From CAIUGU01 sp965279735 (GTDB lineage Bacteria; Pseudomonadota; Gammaproteobacteria; Steroidobacterales; Steroidobacteraceae): DNA of 64,000 nt. This document shows positions 7,965-17,800 of the stretch, piece by piece. The notes beneath the pieces were generated by a model, which saw only the letters and a program-made list of their open reading frames with translations, did no database searches and was not told the DNA's origin. Location: positions 2,914,001 to 2,978,000 of the forward strand of contig OZ257260.1 of NCBI GenBank assembly GCA_965279735.1. Direction: 5' to 3'. Each line of letters opens with the position of its first letter. The stretch's first letter is position 1. The translations under genes and the position numbers were made by a program.

Positions 7965-8996
7965 TCAGGCGTCCTGCAGGCGCCAGGGCGACTGGTAGTT
8001 CATCCCCAGACGGATGATCTTGCCAAGCAGCGGACCGTACTGGATGCCGGTCACCTGGGCCGAATCCGCAAAATCCTCGCCATGGCTCAGATTGGGGTTG
8101 GCGTTGGCTTCAAGCACGAAGACGCTGCCATCGGGACGCATGCGGAAATCCATGCGTGCATAGCCGCTCAGGCTCAATGCGCGATAGATGCGTTTGCTGA
8201 GCCTGTCGAAGTAGGCATTCATTCCTTCAGGCAGGGCCTGCGCCGCCGTCGTCCGGATGCCGTGTTTTTTCTGGTACGCACGATCCCACTTCACCTTGCG
8301 CGTCGCGATGCCCGCAAGCTCGGGCAACGTACCGAAATCGAGTTCCCACACCGGGAAGGTCTGCAATCGCTGGTTGCCCATGACTCCCACGTAGAACTCG
8401 CGACCTTCGATGTATTCCTCGACGAGCGCATCCGAATGCGTCTGCTCGTGAATGAACTGGATGCGGTCCTTGAGTCGCTCGATGTCGTGCACCACGGAGG
8501 CTTGCGAGATTCCATACGACGCATCTTCCGATACGGATTTGACGAACAGCGGAAACTTGAGCTTCGCCGGAATGCGGTAGCGCTGGCCCCGACGCAACAC
8601 GGCGAAGCGCGGCGTGGGAATGCGGTGGTACGCGAGAATCTGCTTGGACAGCGCCTTGTCGCGCGAAATCATCAGGCCGCGTGGATTGCAGCCCGTGTAT
8701 GGCTGGCGCATGAGCTCCAGGAAAGCCACGACATGCTGGTCATAGCTGACGATGCCCTGGAACTCTTCGAGCAGATTGAACGCAACATCCGGCTTCCATT
8801 CCATGATGGCGCTGCGCAGGTCCGTCAGGTGGTCGCCCAACCCCAGCGCACGCACTTCATGACCGGACTTCTTCAGGTATTCGACGACGTCGAATTCGGT
8901 CTTGAATTCCTCGATCTCGCGCTCCGTATAACCCTTGAGGGTTTCCGGAGGCACCAGGCTTTCATGCATGAGCACCAGGATACGAAGTGGCTTCAT
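7965..8996 (-). CDS. ATP-grasp ligase, D-alanine-D-alanine ligase-like
   Basis: A 343-residue ATP-grasp enzyme expected to join a carboxylate to an amine through an acyl phosphate. Visible features are the ATP-binding lysine segment FPLFVKSV, the SYGIS loop, the VEEYIEGREFYVG strand, and the metal-binding FVLEANANPNLS motif near the C terminus. The N-terminal half is not that of a housekeeping Ddl, so it probably works on another peptide or amino acid. Its start overlaps the stop of the metallopeptidase gene by four bases. It is the last gene of a five-gene leftward operon. Confidence 0.85.
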   Translation of the reverse strand: MKPLRILVLMHESLVPPETLKGYTEREIEEFKTEFDVVEYLKKSGHEVRALGLGDHLTDLRSAIMEWKPDVAFNLLEEFQGIVSYDQHVVAFLELMRQPYTGCNPRGLMISRDKALSKQILAYHRIPTPRFAVLRRGQRYRIPAKLKFPLFVKSVSEDASYGISQASVVHDIERLKDRIQFIHEQTHSDALVEEYIEGREFYVGVMGNQRLQTFPVWELDFGTLPELAGIATRKVKWDRAYQKKHGIRTTAAQALPEGMNAYFDRLSKRIYRALSLSGYARMDFRMRPDGSVFVLEANANPNLSHGEDFADSAQVTGIQYGPLLGKIIRLGMNYQSPWRLQDA

Positions 8997-10048
8997 AGGG
9001 CGTACTTCTCGCGATCACGACGCAGGACATCCAGCATGATGCGCTCGATCAGACCGAGCGCGGCACGTTTTGCATCACGCTGGGGAGTAACGACCACCAG
9101 CTGCAGTACACGACAACGCCGGATGACCATGCGCATGACGTGATGCACGACGTAAGGATGCAGCCTGTTGCGCCGCGCCAGCAAGCGGATGAACTGCGGG
9201 CGCACCTGCCTGAGGAATCCGCTCGCGGCCAGACGCCGTGGATGATCCTCACGCTTGCCGAATACCCTGCGCAGCCTGCGGTCGTAGGCGTCAATGGTAT
9301 CGAAGGCATAGCGCTTGAGTCGTTGCTCGTAGTGTTGTCGCAGCGTGCGGCGATTGGTGGCAAGGGGTTCCATGATCTCGCGAGTGCGCACCACGGGTTT
9401 CGCGCCTTTCAGCTCGCCCATGAGCGCATCGACGTATTCGAGCTTGCGGCTCACGGGCCAGTCCGCGTAATCGCGGCGCCAGCGTGAACGGGGCTGCAAC
9501 CAGACTGCGAACGTTTCGGCGAAATCCTCGGTCGGATGACTTTGCGCATACCAGTGTCCGAGATGCAGGACGAAATTGCGGCTGGCCGGCCGCGGCTTGT
9601 ACACGTCGGGATACGGCTTGGAGGCGCGGCCGAAAACACGGCGCCATTCCTTGCGACGCCTGAGCCTGAAGGCCGTATCGACGGCATGACCCGCCTCGTG
9701 CCTCAGGATTCGCATGAGCCAGTTCGTATTGCCGCCTTCCACCTCGTGCATGAAGCGCCGTTCGAGCTGCATCAGCCGCGGATGAGCGAGATAGAACGGC
9801 ACGGCAATGCCCGGGATGCCATCGGGAGAGAACCATTCATCCGACAGCCAGGCGTGAGGCTGGAACTTGAGTCCCCGCTGCTCGAGCTCCGAGCGCAGGC
9901 GTAGAAGATGGGATTCGACAAAAGAACCCTTGAGGGTCAGGTGCAGGTCGCAGAACCGCAGATCCAGCAACTCGTCGTCGCTCAGGTGCAGCCAGCCGGG
10001 AGTGTTGCGGCGCTGCCGCTCACGCAATCGATTGGGCTGGGCACGCAT
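8993..10048 (-). CDS. Putative zinc metallopeptidase with HEAGH motif
   Basis: A 351-residue cytoplasmic protein with a zinc-binding HEAGHAVD motif about residue 116 and a downstream HPTEDFAETFAVWL segment that likely gives the third ligand, the gluzincin arrangement. The C-terminal third is strongly basic (many RR and KR pairs). It has no signal peptide. It begins five bases after the phosphatase/ADP-ribosylglycohydrolase gene ends and overlaps the ATP-grasp gene by four bases. The pairing of a peptidase with an ATP-grasp peptide ligase suggests that they act on the same peptide bond or conjugate. The substrate is unknown. Confidence 0.75.
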   Translation of the reverse strand: MRAQPNRLRERQRRNTPGWLHLSDDELLDLRFCDLHLTLKGSFVESHLLRLRSELEQRGLKFQPHAWLSDEWFSPDGIPGIAVPFYLAHPRLMQLERRFMHEVEGGNTNWLMRILRHEAGHAVDTAFRLRRRKEWRRVFGRASKPYPDVYKPRPASRNFVLHLGHWYAQSHPTEDFAETFAVWLQPRSRWRRDYADWPVSRKLEYVDALMGELKGAKPVVRTREIMEPLATNRRTLRQHYEQRLKRYAFDTIDAYDRRLRRVFGKREDHPRRLAASGFLRQVRPQFIRLLARRNRLHPYVVHHVMRMVIRRCRVLQLVVVTPQRDAKRAALGLIERIMLDVLRRDREKYAL

Positions 10049-10053
10049 GAGGA

Positions 10054-11499
10054 TCAGCCCTGGCCAGCGGGCGTTGCCGCAAGGCGCCGCGCAATCTGTT
10101 CGAGCAATTCGCGATCTGCCAGTTCACGACGCAGGTCTGCGGGCAACGCAGCCGCCGAGTAGTGAGCGCCAGCGATCGCGCCGAACACAGCCCCGGCAGT
10201 TGCAGGAGCGGATGAATAATGCAAGGCGAGCGTAAGCCCATCCTGAAAGCTCATGGTCGTTGCAAATGCCCAGAGCGCCGTTGCAAGAACACCGACAGCA
10301 GTTCCATCCCGCCCCGGAGCGCCGCTGCTGTTCCAATCGACGCTGAGCAGCGATTCGATCTCGGGCTTGAGTGCCCGGCTCCTTAGAGCGGTCACGGCCC
10401 GTCCGCTTGAGAGCGAGAGAATCTGCTGCTTGGAGCCCCCCTCCAGTGCAACGAGCACCAAAGCCGCGAACAGCCTGCATGCGTCCAGGACGGCCGGTGC
10501 CTGCTGCGTAGTTCGGGAAGCCTCCGTCGCAGCATCCAGCGCGACTTCCGGCAGATCGCGGAAATAGAGAGCGACTGCCGCGGTCCTGGCCAACGACCCG
10601 GGGTCGCGTTGTGCAGGATCGTGAGAGCCCGCGTAGGGCTTGCGCGTCCATTTCCAGGTGGCAACTGCACGACGGATATCGGCGGGGACGGCAATCCTGT
10701 TCTTCGCTCCGGCGGGTGATCCTTCCTGCTGCCAGCGCAGATAGCGCTGCATCTGGTCGGCGAGATCATTGCCTGAACAGTCGAGCAGACTCTCCGCCAA
10801 CACCAGCGTCATGGCCGTATCGCTGGCCCACTGGCGACGGCTCTCTCCGGCAGCAGCATCCCCGATCGCGAGTCCGAGCAGCGCGCCCGTCACCCTTCCT
10901 GCGGATTCGCTTCCCTGTCCCGCAGAGCCAGTGGCTACTTCTGAATCGTCCCAGAACAGGACGTATTTCCTTTGCGCAACCGTTTCCGGAATCTGGGGAA
11001 TGGCCCGTGATCGCTCCGATTGCCGCCACAATGCGGTGAGTCGATCGAGCGCTTCCTCGTTGCCGAGACCGCCGCGCACCAGATGACAGCCGAGCACTGT
11101 TCCCGTCCGTCCAACGCCGGCCCTGCAGTGCACGTAGACTCGTCTGCCTGCAGCCAGTGCAGCGTCGATGTTATCGAGGATTTCACTGACTACTGCCGGT
11201 GTGTCGGGCAAGCCATGATCGATGATCGGGAATCGCTGATGGCGAACCGCCGGATCAAGCGCGGGCAACAGGGATGCGTAGTCAGAAAGCTCGTCCGCCT
11301 CCGTGAGATCAATGAACCAGTCGATACCTGCTGCCAGTAGACTTTTGAGCCGCACTTCAGCGTCATTCTTTTCCGGCGCGCCAGGATACTCGCCCGCAAG
11401 CAGCCTTCCTGGCGCTATCCAGTATGTATTCGGAAATGGACGCGACGGTGCCGGCGCGGCCGCAGAGGCTTTTCCTTTCACGGGGTCTTTTGCTTTCAT
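10054..11499 (-). CDS. Fusion of a dual-specificity phosphatase domain and an ADP-ribosylglycohydrolase-like domain
   Basis: Residues 20-185 form a tyrosine/dual-specificity phosphatase domain with the signature HCRAGVGRTGT (catalytic Cys125, Arg131) and an upstream aspartate at position 94 as likely general acid. Residues 200-475 resemble ADP-ribosylglycohydrolase (DraG/ARH): GALLGLAIGDAAAGE, then SDTAMTLVLAESLL, and a C-terminal AGAVFGAIAGA. The metal-binding aspartates expected in these motifs (TDDT and DxDT) are replaced by ASDT and APAT, so this domain may be inactive or act as a binding module. It overlaps ttcA by four bases. The phosphatase call is firm; activity of the second domain is doubtful. 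Confidence 0.8.
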   Translation of the reverse strand: MKAKDPVKGKASAAAPAPSRPFPNTYWIAPGRLLAGEYPGAPEKNDAEVRLKSLLAAGIDWFIDLTEADELSDYASLLPALDPAVRHQRFPIIDHGLPDTPAVVSEILDNIDAALAAGRRVYVHCRAGVGRTGTVLGCHLVRGGLGNEEALDRLTALWRQSERSRAIPQIPETVAQRKYVLFWDDSEVATGSAGQGSESAGRVTGALLGLAIGDAAAGESRRQWASDTAMTLVLAESLLDCSGNDLADQMQRYLRWQQEGSPAGAKNRIAVPADIRRAVATWKWTRKPYAGSHDPAQRDPGSLARTAAVALYFRDLPEVALDAATEASRTTQQAPAVLDACRLFAALVLVALEGGSKQQILSLSSGRAVTALRSRALKPEIESLLSVDWNSSGAPGRDGTAVGVLATALWAFATTMSFQDGLTLALHYSSAPATAGAVFGAIAGAHYSAAALPADLRRELADRELLEQIARRLAATPAGQG

Positions 11500-12407
11500 G
11501 CGTCAGACTGTGTGGCCACGGGGTCGCCCGGGTCTGCCTTGTCGATCCAGCGACCCGCGTTGCTGGCGGCAGCTTCGACGCCCAGGCTCGCAAAGTCGAA
11601 GGCGAGCGGATCGGCGAGATGGGAAGGCACGACATTGCGCAGACTTGAGAAGATCGTCTCTGTGCGCCCCGGATGCTCAAGCTCCCACTGCTGCAACATG
11701 CGCTTGATCGCAACACGCTGCATGTTGTCCTGGGATCCGCACAGCTTGCACGGGATGATCGGAAACTCACGCGCGGTGGCGTAGCGTTCGATATCGCGCT
11801 CGGAAACATAGGCCAGGGGGCGGATCACGACATGCTTCCCGTCTTCCGATTGCAGCTTGGGCGGCATCGCCTTGAGCTTTCCGCCGAAGAACATGTTCAG
11901 GAACAGTGTCTCGATGATGTCATCGCGATGATGGCCAAGCGCGATCTTGGTGATCCCGTTTTCAGATGCAAACCGGTAGAGCGCGCCGCGCCGCATGCGC
12001 GAACACAGCCCGCACATCGTCTTGCCTTCGGGAATCACCCGCTTGACCACGCTGTACGTATCCTGCTCGATGATCCGGTAAGGCACGCCGAGCGCCTTGA
12101 GGTAGTCAGGCAGTACGTGTTCGGGAAATTCCGGCTGCTTCTGGTCGAGATTCACCGCGAGCAGTTCAAAGTGGACGGGCGCACTCCGCTGCAATGACAA
12201 CAGGATGTCGAGCAGCGTGTAGGAATCCTTGCCGCCGGACAGGCATACCATTACGCGATCACCGGCTTCGATCATCCGGAAATCCTCGATGGCCTTGCCA
12301 ACGAGGCCGCGCAACCGGGCCTGCAGCTTCTTCGAGTTGTTCGAAGGCTGCCGCGCGATCTCGATCGCGGAAACGGGGATGTAGATGGCAGGATCGGGCG
12401 GCGTCAT
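11496..12407 (-). CDS. ttcA: tRNA 2-thiocytidine(32) biosynthesis protein
   Basis: An ATP-dependent tRNA thiolase that makes 2-thiocytidine at position 32 of certain tRNAs. The PP-loop SGGKDS is at residues 57-62. The cysteines that hold the iron-sulfur cluster are CGLC at 132-135 and the pair in PCKLCGSQ at 220-223. Length (303) is normal. It overlaps both neighbours by four bases, which places tRNA modification in one operon with the M32 peptidase and the phosphatase fusion; whether this is functional or only economical is not clear. Confidence 0.95.
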   Translation of the reverse strand: MTPPDPAIYIPVSAIEIARQPSNNSKKLQARLRGLVGKAIEDFRMIEAGDRVMVCLSGGKDSYTLLDILLSLQRSAPVHFELLAVNLDQKQPEFPEHVLPDYLKALGVPYRIIEQDTYSVVKRVIPEGKTMCGLCSRMRRGALYRFASENGITKIALGHHRDDIIETLFLNMFFGGKLKAMPPKLQSEDGKHVVIRPLAYVSERDIERYATAREFPIIPCKLCGSQDNMQRVAIKRMLQQWELEHPGRTETIFSSLRNVVPSHLADPLAFDFASLGVEAAASNAGRWIDKADPGDPVATQSDA

Positions 12408-13897
12408 TCGAGGTACTTCGTTTCAACGTAGCGCAGCCACGCGGCGGCCGACAACGGCTTGCCCGTGGCGTTCCTGATAAGTTCGGGAGTGCTCACGCTG
12501 GCCCCGAGGCCATGGACGTTTTCCTTCAGCCACGCGAACAGTCCTTCGAACTGACCCGCTGCCAGCTCATCGTCCAGCTGCGGACGATCATTGCGGAGAC
12601 TCTCGTAGAGCTGTCCTGCTATCACGGCACCGAGCGCGTAGGACGGAAAGTAACCAAAGGAACCGACCGCCCAGTGCACGTCCTGCAGGCAGCCTTCGGC
12701 GTCGCTGGCAGGCCGCATTCCGAGGCGGCGCTCCATGCCCGCGTTCCAGGCTTCGGGCAGGTCTTTCACTTTCAGCTGGTCCGCGAGAATGTCCTTCTCG
12801 AGATCGAAACGCAGCATGACATGGAGTGGATAGGTGAGTTCATCGGCATCGATGCGGATCATGCTCCGGCGCACGCGGGTGAGATAGCGATAGACATTCT
12901 CGGCCTCCCATTCCGGACCGGTGACCCCGAAGGTCTTGTCGAGCAACGGTTTCAGGTACTGCATGAACGGCCGGCTGCGGCCGATCACCATTTCAAGGAG
13001 CAGCGACTGGCTTTCCTGCATCGCCATGCCCCGGTCATGCCCCACGGGTTGTCCTGACCATGCTTCCGGCAGGCCGAAGTCGTACATCGCGTGTCCGGTC
13101 TCATGCAGGACACCCATCAGGCCGGGCAGCGGATCGTTGACGTCGAAACGCGTCGTCACGCGGATATCTCCCGGCACTCCACCGGTGAAGGGATGCGCAC
13201 TCTCGTCCAGCCGGCCGCGCTCGAAGGGAAATCCCAGCGCCTTCATGACATCGACGGCCAGCTGACGCTGCTTGGCGGCGGAGAAGCGGCCAGTGATCGG
13301 TAGCGGAGGCACCTCTGCCTGGGCGGCGATCGCTTTCTGGATCAGGCCGGGCAGCCTCCGCCCGAGCGCCGTAAAGATCTGGTCGATCTCCTCACTCTTG
13401 AGGCCGGGGCTGAACTCGTCGATGAGCGCATCGTAGGGTGCCAGGTTCAGCGCCTGTCCGAGGAGATTGGCCCTGTCCCGGGTGAGGTTGATCACCTCCT
13501 CCAGATGGGGAGCAAAAGCAGCGAAATTGCTTTGCTGCCGGGCTTCGGTCCACCGCGCCTCTGCACGGGCTGTCGCCCTGGCCAGGCGCGAGACCAGGGA
13601 TTGCGGCGTGGCCAGCGCGTGATCCTGCGCCCGGCGCATCTCCCGCAGGTTGGCGAGCTGCCAGGGCTCCAGCCCCTGGGCATTGGCCTGCGCGCGTTCC
13701 AGCAGCCGGGATACCCGGGGGGTGATCAGCAACGCGTGGCATTCGGTCTCGAGTGCAGCAAGCTGCTCGCCGCGGATATCCGCGCTGCCGCGCGGCATCA
13801 TGACTGCTGCGTCCCAATGCAGGACGCCGGCCGCGCCCTGCAAGGCATGCAACCTGCGAAACTCCTGCTCAAGCTGGTGGTACGGCGTCAACGCCAT
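12404..13897 (-). CDS. M32 family carboxypeptidase (Taq type)
   Basis: A zinc carboxypeptidase of about 498 residues that trims C-terminal residues from peptides in the cytoplasm. The catalytic HETGHAMYDFG motif is at residues 265-269 (HExxH), and the third glutamate lies in the following MAMQESQSLLLE segment. The family signatures GVPGDIRVTTR and RIDADELTYPLHV are present. The start at 13897 (MALTPYHQ) has GAGG eight bases upstream; the frame continues to 13930 without a better site. It heads the five-gene leftward operon and overlaps ttcA by four bases. Confidence 0.9.
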   Translation of the reverse strand: MALTPYHQLEQEFRRLHALQGAAGVLHWDAAVMMPRGSADIRGEQLAALETECHALLITPRVSRLLERAQANAQGLEPWQLANLREMRRAQDHALATPQSLVSRLARATARAEARWTEARQQSNFAAFAPHLEEVINLTRDRANLLGQALNLAPYDALIDEFSPGLKSEEIDQIFTALGRRLPGLIQKAIAAQAEVPPLPITGRFSAAKQRQLAVDVMKALGFPFERGRLDESAHPFTGGVPGDIRVTTRFDVNDPLPGLMGVLHETGHAMYDFGLPEAWSGQPVGHDRGMAMQESQSLLLEMVIGRSRPFMQYLKPLLDKTFGVTGPEWEAENVYRYLTRVRRSMIRIDADELTYPLHVMLRFDLEKDILADQLKVKDLPEAWNAGMERRLGMRPASDAEGCLQDVHWAVGSFGYFPSYALGAVIAGQLYESLRNDRPQLDDELAAGQFEGLFAWLKENVHGLGASVSTPELIRNATGKPLSAAAWLRYVETKYLE

Positions 13898-14128
13898 ATC
13901 GGGAACCTCGTATCGCTTGCCCCCGGACAACGGCTGCCGCGGGACTTCCGGAGTCCTCTGGCATGGCCGCGGGGAGGGCTGGATTCTAGCAAGGGGCCGG
14001 CTTGAGGAGCCCGGATACGTTACGAAAACTTAAGGGCTTGCAGGGGTTAATCCGCCCCATGAATGTGATTTCATAGCCCCACTTTAGATGTGGGCGCGCT
14101 GATTCCCCCTGTAGATGCTGCACCCCTG

Positions 14129-14161
14129 ACCGGTGACACAACGTGCCACCGGTTTCTTTTT
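14129..14161 (+). terminator. Plus-strand terminator hairpin with no known gene in front
   Basis: ACCGGTG at 14129-14135 pairs with CACCGGT at 14147-14153 and is followed by TTTCTTTTT. The polarity fits only plus-strand transcription, yet both flanking genes are on the minus strand. It may end a small RNA that starts within 13990-14100, where a second hairpin (CCCAC and GTGGG around 14078-14094) is visible. There is no comparable U-run for the minus strand. Confidence 0.5.
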
Positions 14162-14172
14162 ATCCGGCCGGC

Positions 14173-14862
14173 CTAGACTGGCCCCGGCCGCTCACCGACC
14201 AGATAGCCCGCCCCGCGGACCGTGTGGATGAGGGGATGGTCGAAACCCCGGTCGACCACCTGTCGCAACCGGCTCATGTGCACTTCAATCACGTTGGTTT
14301 TCGGATCGAAATGCAGGTCCCACACGTTTTCGAGCAGCATCTTGCGGCTCACAACCTGGCCGGAATGCCGCATCAGGTATTCGAGAAGGCGAAACTCGCG
14401 TGCCGTGAGCTCGATCGGCTTGCCCTCACGCTGAACCCGCCTGTTCACCACATCAAGGCGAAGGTCTGCGACTTCGAGGCGCGTGGCGGTATCGGATCCC
14501 CTTGAACCCCTGCGCAGCAGCGCCTCGACCCGCGCTAGCAGTTCCGCAAAGGCATACGGCTTGGGCAGGTAATCGTCCCCGCCCGCCTGCAAGCCATCGA
14601 CACGATCTTCCACGTCGCCGAGAGCGCTCAGGACCAGGATGGGGGTTTCGTTGCCGCTGGCGCGCAACGCCTTCACGATGGACAGCCCTTCCATTCCAGG
14701 CAGGGTGCGATCCGCGATGATGATGTCCCACGTCTCGCCCATCGCCCGTTGCAGCCCCAGGCGACCATCCGATTCATGGGCTATTTCGTAGCCCTGCTCC
14801 GTGAATTCGCTGCACACGATTTCGGCGGTGGCAGCATCGTCTTCGATCATCAGGATGCGCAT
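14173..14862 (-). CDS. OmpR/PhoB-type response regulator, no kinase alongside
   Basis: The receiver domain fills residues 1-115 with phosphorylation site Asp51 (IIIADRTLPG), the acidic pair at 8-9 and the lysine in PKPYAF. The winged-helix DNA-binding domain fills residues 130-225 (ELTAREFRLLEYLMRH, VEVHMSRLRQVVD-like segment, TVRGAGYLV). It lies 24 bases after the RND pump gene and is probably its third operon member, so it may regulate that pump. No histidine kinase lies nearby on either side, so its partner kinase must be encoded elsewhere. Confidence 0.9.
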   Translation of the reverse strand: MRILMIEDDAATAEIVCSEFTEQGYEIAHESDGRLGLQRAMGETWDIIIADRTLPGMEGLSIVKALRASGNETPILVLSALGDVEDRVDGLQAGGDDYLPKPYAFAELLARVEALLRRGSRGSDTATRLEVADLRLDVVNRRVQREGKPIELTAREFRLLEYLMRHSGQVVSRKMLLENVWDLHFDPKTNVIEVHMSRLRQVVDRGFDHPLIHTVRGAGYLVGERPGPV

Positions 14863-14886
14863 TGCATCGCTGGATTCGTGCAGGGC

Positions 14887-17800
14887 TCAGCCATGCGCCG
14901 CCGGGGAAACGACTTCACCCCCGACGGAAGAAGGCTCCTTTGTCCCGCGCATGCGGTCAATCATGCGACCCACGTACTGTGGCGACTTCGAGTTGCGCGC
15001 CATGAGCAGGTACATGGCCGGTACGACATACAGCGTCATGAGCATCGAAAACACGACGCCATAGATGACGACCGCGCCGAGCGACTTGCGGGCTTCCGCA
15101 CCAGCACCCGCCGCGAGCAGGAGCGGCATCGCACCGAACACCATGCACAGGCTGGTCATCAGCACCGGACGCAGCCGGATGACCGAAGCGCCGATGATCG
15201 ATTCGGCGAATTCGGTGCCGCGATCGCGGAGCTGGTTCGCGAATTCCACGATCAGGATGCCGTTCTTGGCCGCGAGACCGATGAGCATGACAGCGCCGAT
15301 CTGGCTGAACACGTTGATCGAGCTGCCCTGGAACCAGAGCCCCAGCAGCGCACCTGTGACCGCGAGCGGCACCGTCGAGATAATGATGGTCGCGTGCTTG
15401 AAACTCTCGAACTGGGCGGCCAGCACGAGGAATACGATCAGAAGGGCCAGGACGAAGGTCGTGTACAACGCGCCGCCGGACAGCCGGAACTCGCGCGACT
15501 CACCGTCGTAGTTGATCTGCGCATCCGGAATGTCGGCGCGGACCTGCTTCTCCAGATCATCAAGCGCCTGTCCCAGTGAATAGCCGGGAGCGAGGCCCGC
15601 GGAAATGGTGATGGAACGCAGCCGGTCGAACCGCTTGAGTTCGAGGGGACCCGCCACCTCTTCGATCTTCACGAGATTGGAAAGAGGGATCAGGTCTCTG
15701 CCCGTCGTCGAGCGCACGTATATGTTGTCGAGGTCGCTGGGAGTAGCACGATCATTTTCACGCGCCTGCAATACGACGTTGTATTCCTCGCCGTTCATCA
15801 GGAACGTCGTGACCCGTCGCGAGCCCATCATCGTTTCGAGCGTACTGCCCACGGTAGTGAGTGAGATCCCGAGGTCGGCAGCGCGGTCACGGTCAACGGA
15901 AATCTTGATCTGGGGCGAGCGCTCGGAATAGTCGGAATCGATATTCTGCAGGCCAGGATTTTCAGCGGCTTTGGCGAGCACGATATCGCGCCACTTCACC
16001 AGCTCCTCATAGGTACCCCCGCCGATCACGAGCTGCACCGGACGCCCTGCGCCCTGCACACCGAGGCTGGCTGGCGTGATGACGTTGATACGCACACCTG
16101 GAATTTCATTGAGCTGCAGCCGCAGACGCTGGGCAATGACCTGGGCTGAATCCTTGCGCTCATCCCATGGCTTGAGCGGCAGGAACACGAGGGCGGAAGT
16201 CACATCGCTGGGACCGCGGGCGCCGGGCCCGCCTGTACGCGCGATCATCCGCTCTGCGTTTCCGCGGTCGATCTCGCTGCCCACGCTTTTTTCGACCTGC
16301 GCAAGGTAGCGGTCCATGTACGCAATGCTGGCGCCTTCTGGCGCCTGGACACGAATCTGGATCTGCGCGCGATCCTCGAGAGGCGCGTATTCGCTCGGTA
16401 ACGCCTTGAACAGCGCATAGGCCAGCGGAATGGTAGCGATCGCAATCCCGAGAATGACCAGCGGAGCCGCCGTTGCGGCGCGCAAGGTCCGTTCATAGAA
16501 ACCCGAGAGCCGACGGAAACCGCTGTCTATGAAATGGGAAACGCGCCCGTGCTGGATGCCATTGGCAAACAGCTTGGAGCTCATCATCGGCACGAGCGAC
16601 AGCGCGATGATGCTGGAGAACGCGATGCCTGCCGCAATCGTCACGCCGAATTCGCTGAAGAGCCGTCCGATGTTGCCTTCCATGAAAGAGATGGGGAGAA
16701 ACACCGCGCACAGGACCAGGGTCGTCGCGATCACGGCGAAACCGATTTCGCGGGTGCCGTCGACGGCGGCCAGCAACGCAGGCTGCCCCCCTTCGATACG
16801 TCTCACGATGTTCTCGAGCACCACGATCGCGTCATCGACGACGATTGCCACTGCCAGCACTGCCCCAAGCAGTGTGAGCGTATTGATCGAATAGCCGAGC
16901 CAGGACATCACGAGGCAGGCAGAAACGATCGAAATCGGAATGGTGACCGCAGGAATCAGGGTGGCGCGCATCGAGCCCAGGAACCCGTAGATCACGACCA
17001 GCACCAGGCCGAGCGTGATCAGGATCGTGTGCTCGACTTCGTTGAGCGACTGCTCGACGAAGACGGTATTGTCGATCGATACGAAGAGATCCATGCCCGC
17101 TGGCAGGTTCGGCTTCATGCGCTCGATTTCGGCACGGATGCCCCGGGAGATGTCCACGACATTGGCCGTGGAGGTCGGCTGGATGCTGATGCCGACGGCG
17201 TTGACACCGGTGGCGCGATAGATCGAGCGGAAATCCTCGGCATCGATCTTGACGTCGGCGACTTCACCGAGGCGAACCAGGTAATCATCCGCACCGCGCC
17301 CGATGACGAGATTGCGGAAGGACGCTTCGGTCGACATCCCGGCGTCAGTGTTGAGGATGAACTCCCGTTCGGAGGATTCAAGCCGCCCGGCTGGCAGCTC
17401 GACGTTCTCCGCACGCAGCGCGCTTTCGACATCCTGCACAGTGAGGCGGCGTGCAGCGAGAGCCGAGCGATTGAGCCAGATGCGCATTGCATACCGTCGC
17501 TCGCCGATGACGTTTGCCGTGGCGACGCCGGGGACGATCGAAAAGCGGTCGACGACGTTGCGATCCGCGTAGTCGCTGAGTTCGAGCTGCGACATCCCTT
17601 CGCCGGTGACGTTGACGAACATCGTGATGCCGGCGTTCGCATCAGCCTTGGCTATGCGGGGTGTATCGGCTTCATCAGGAAGATTGCCCTGCACGCGGGA
17701 CACGCGGTCACGAACGTCATTCGCCGCAGATTCGATGTCACGATCCTGCGAGAACTCGATGTTGACCTGGGAGCGCTCGTCCTGGCTCGAGGATGTGAGC

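Noticed and set aside
7791..9143. Plus-strand open frame of 450 codons opposite the ATP-grasp gene
   Set aside because: Antisense shadow; the minus-strand protein has clear ATP-grasp motifs.
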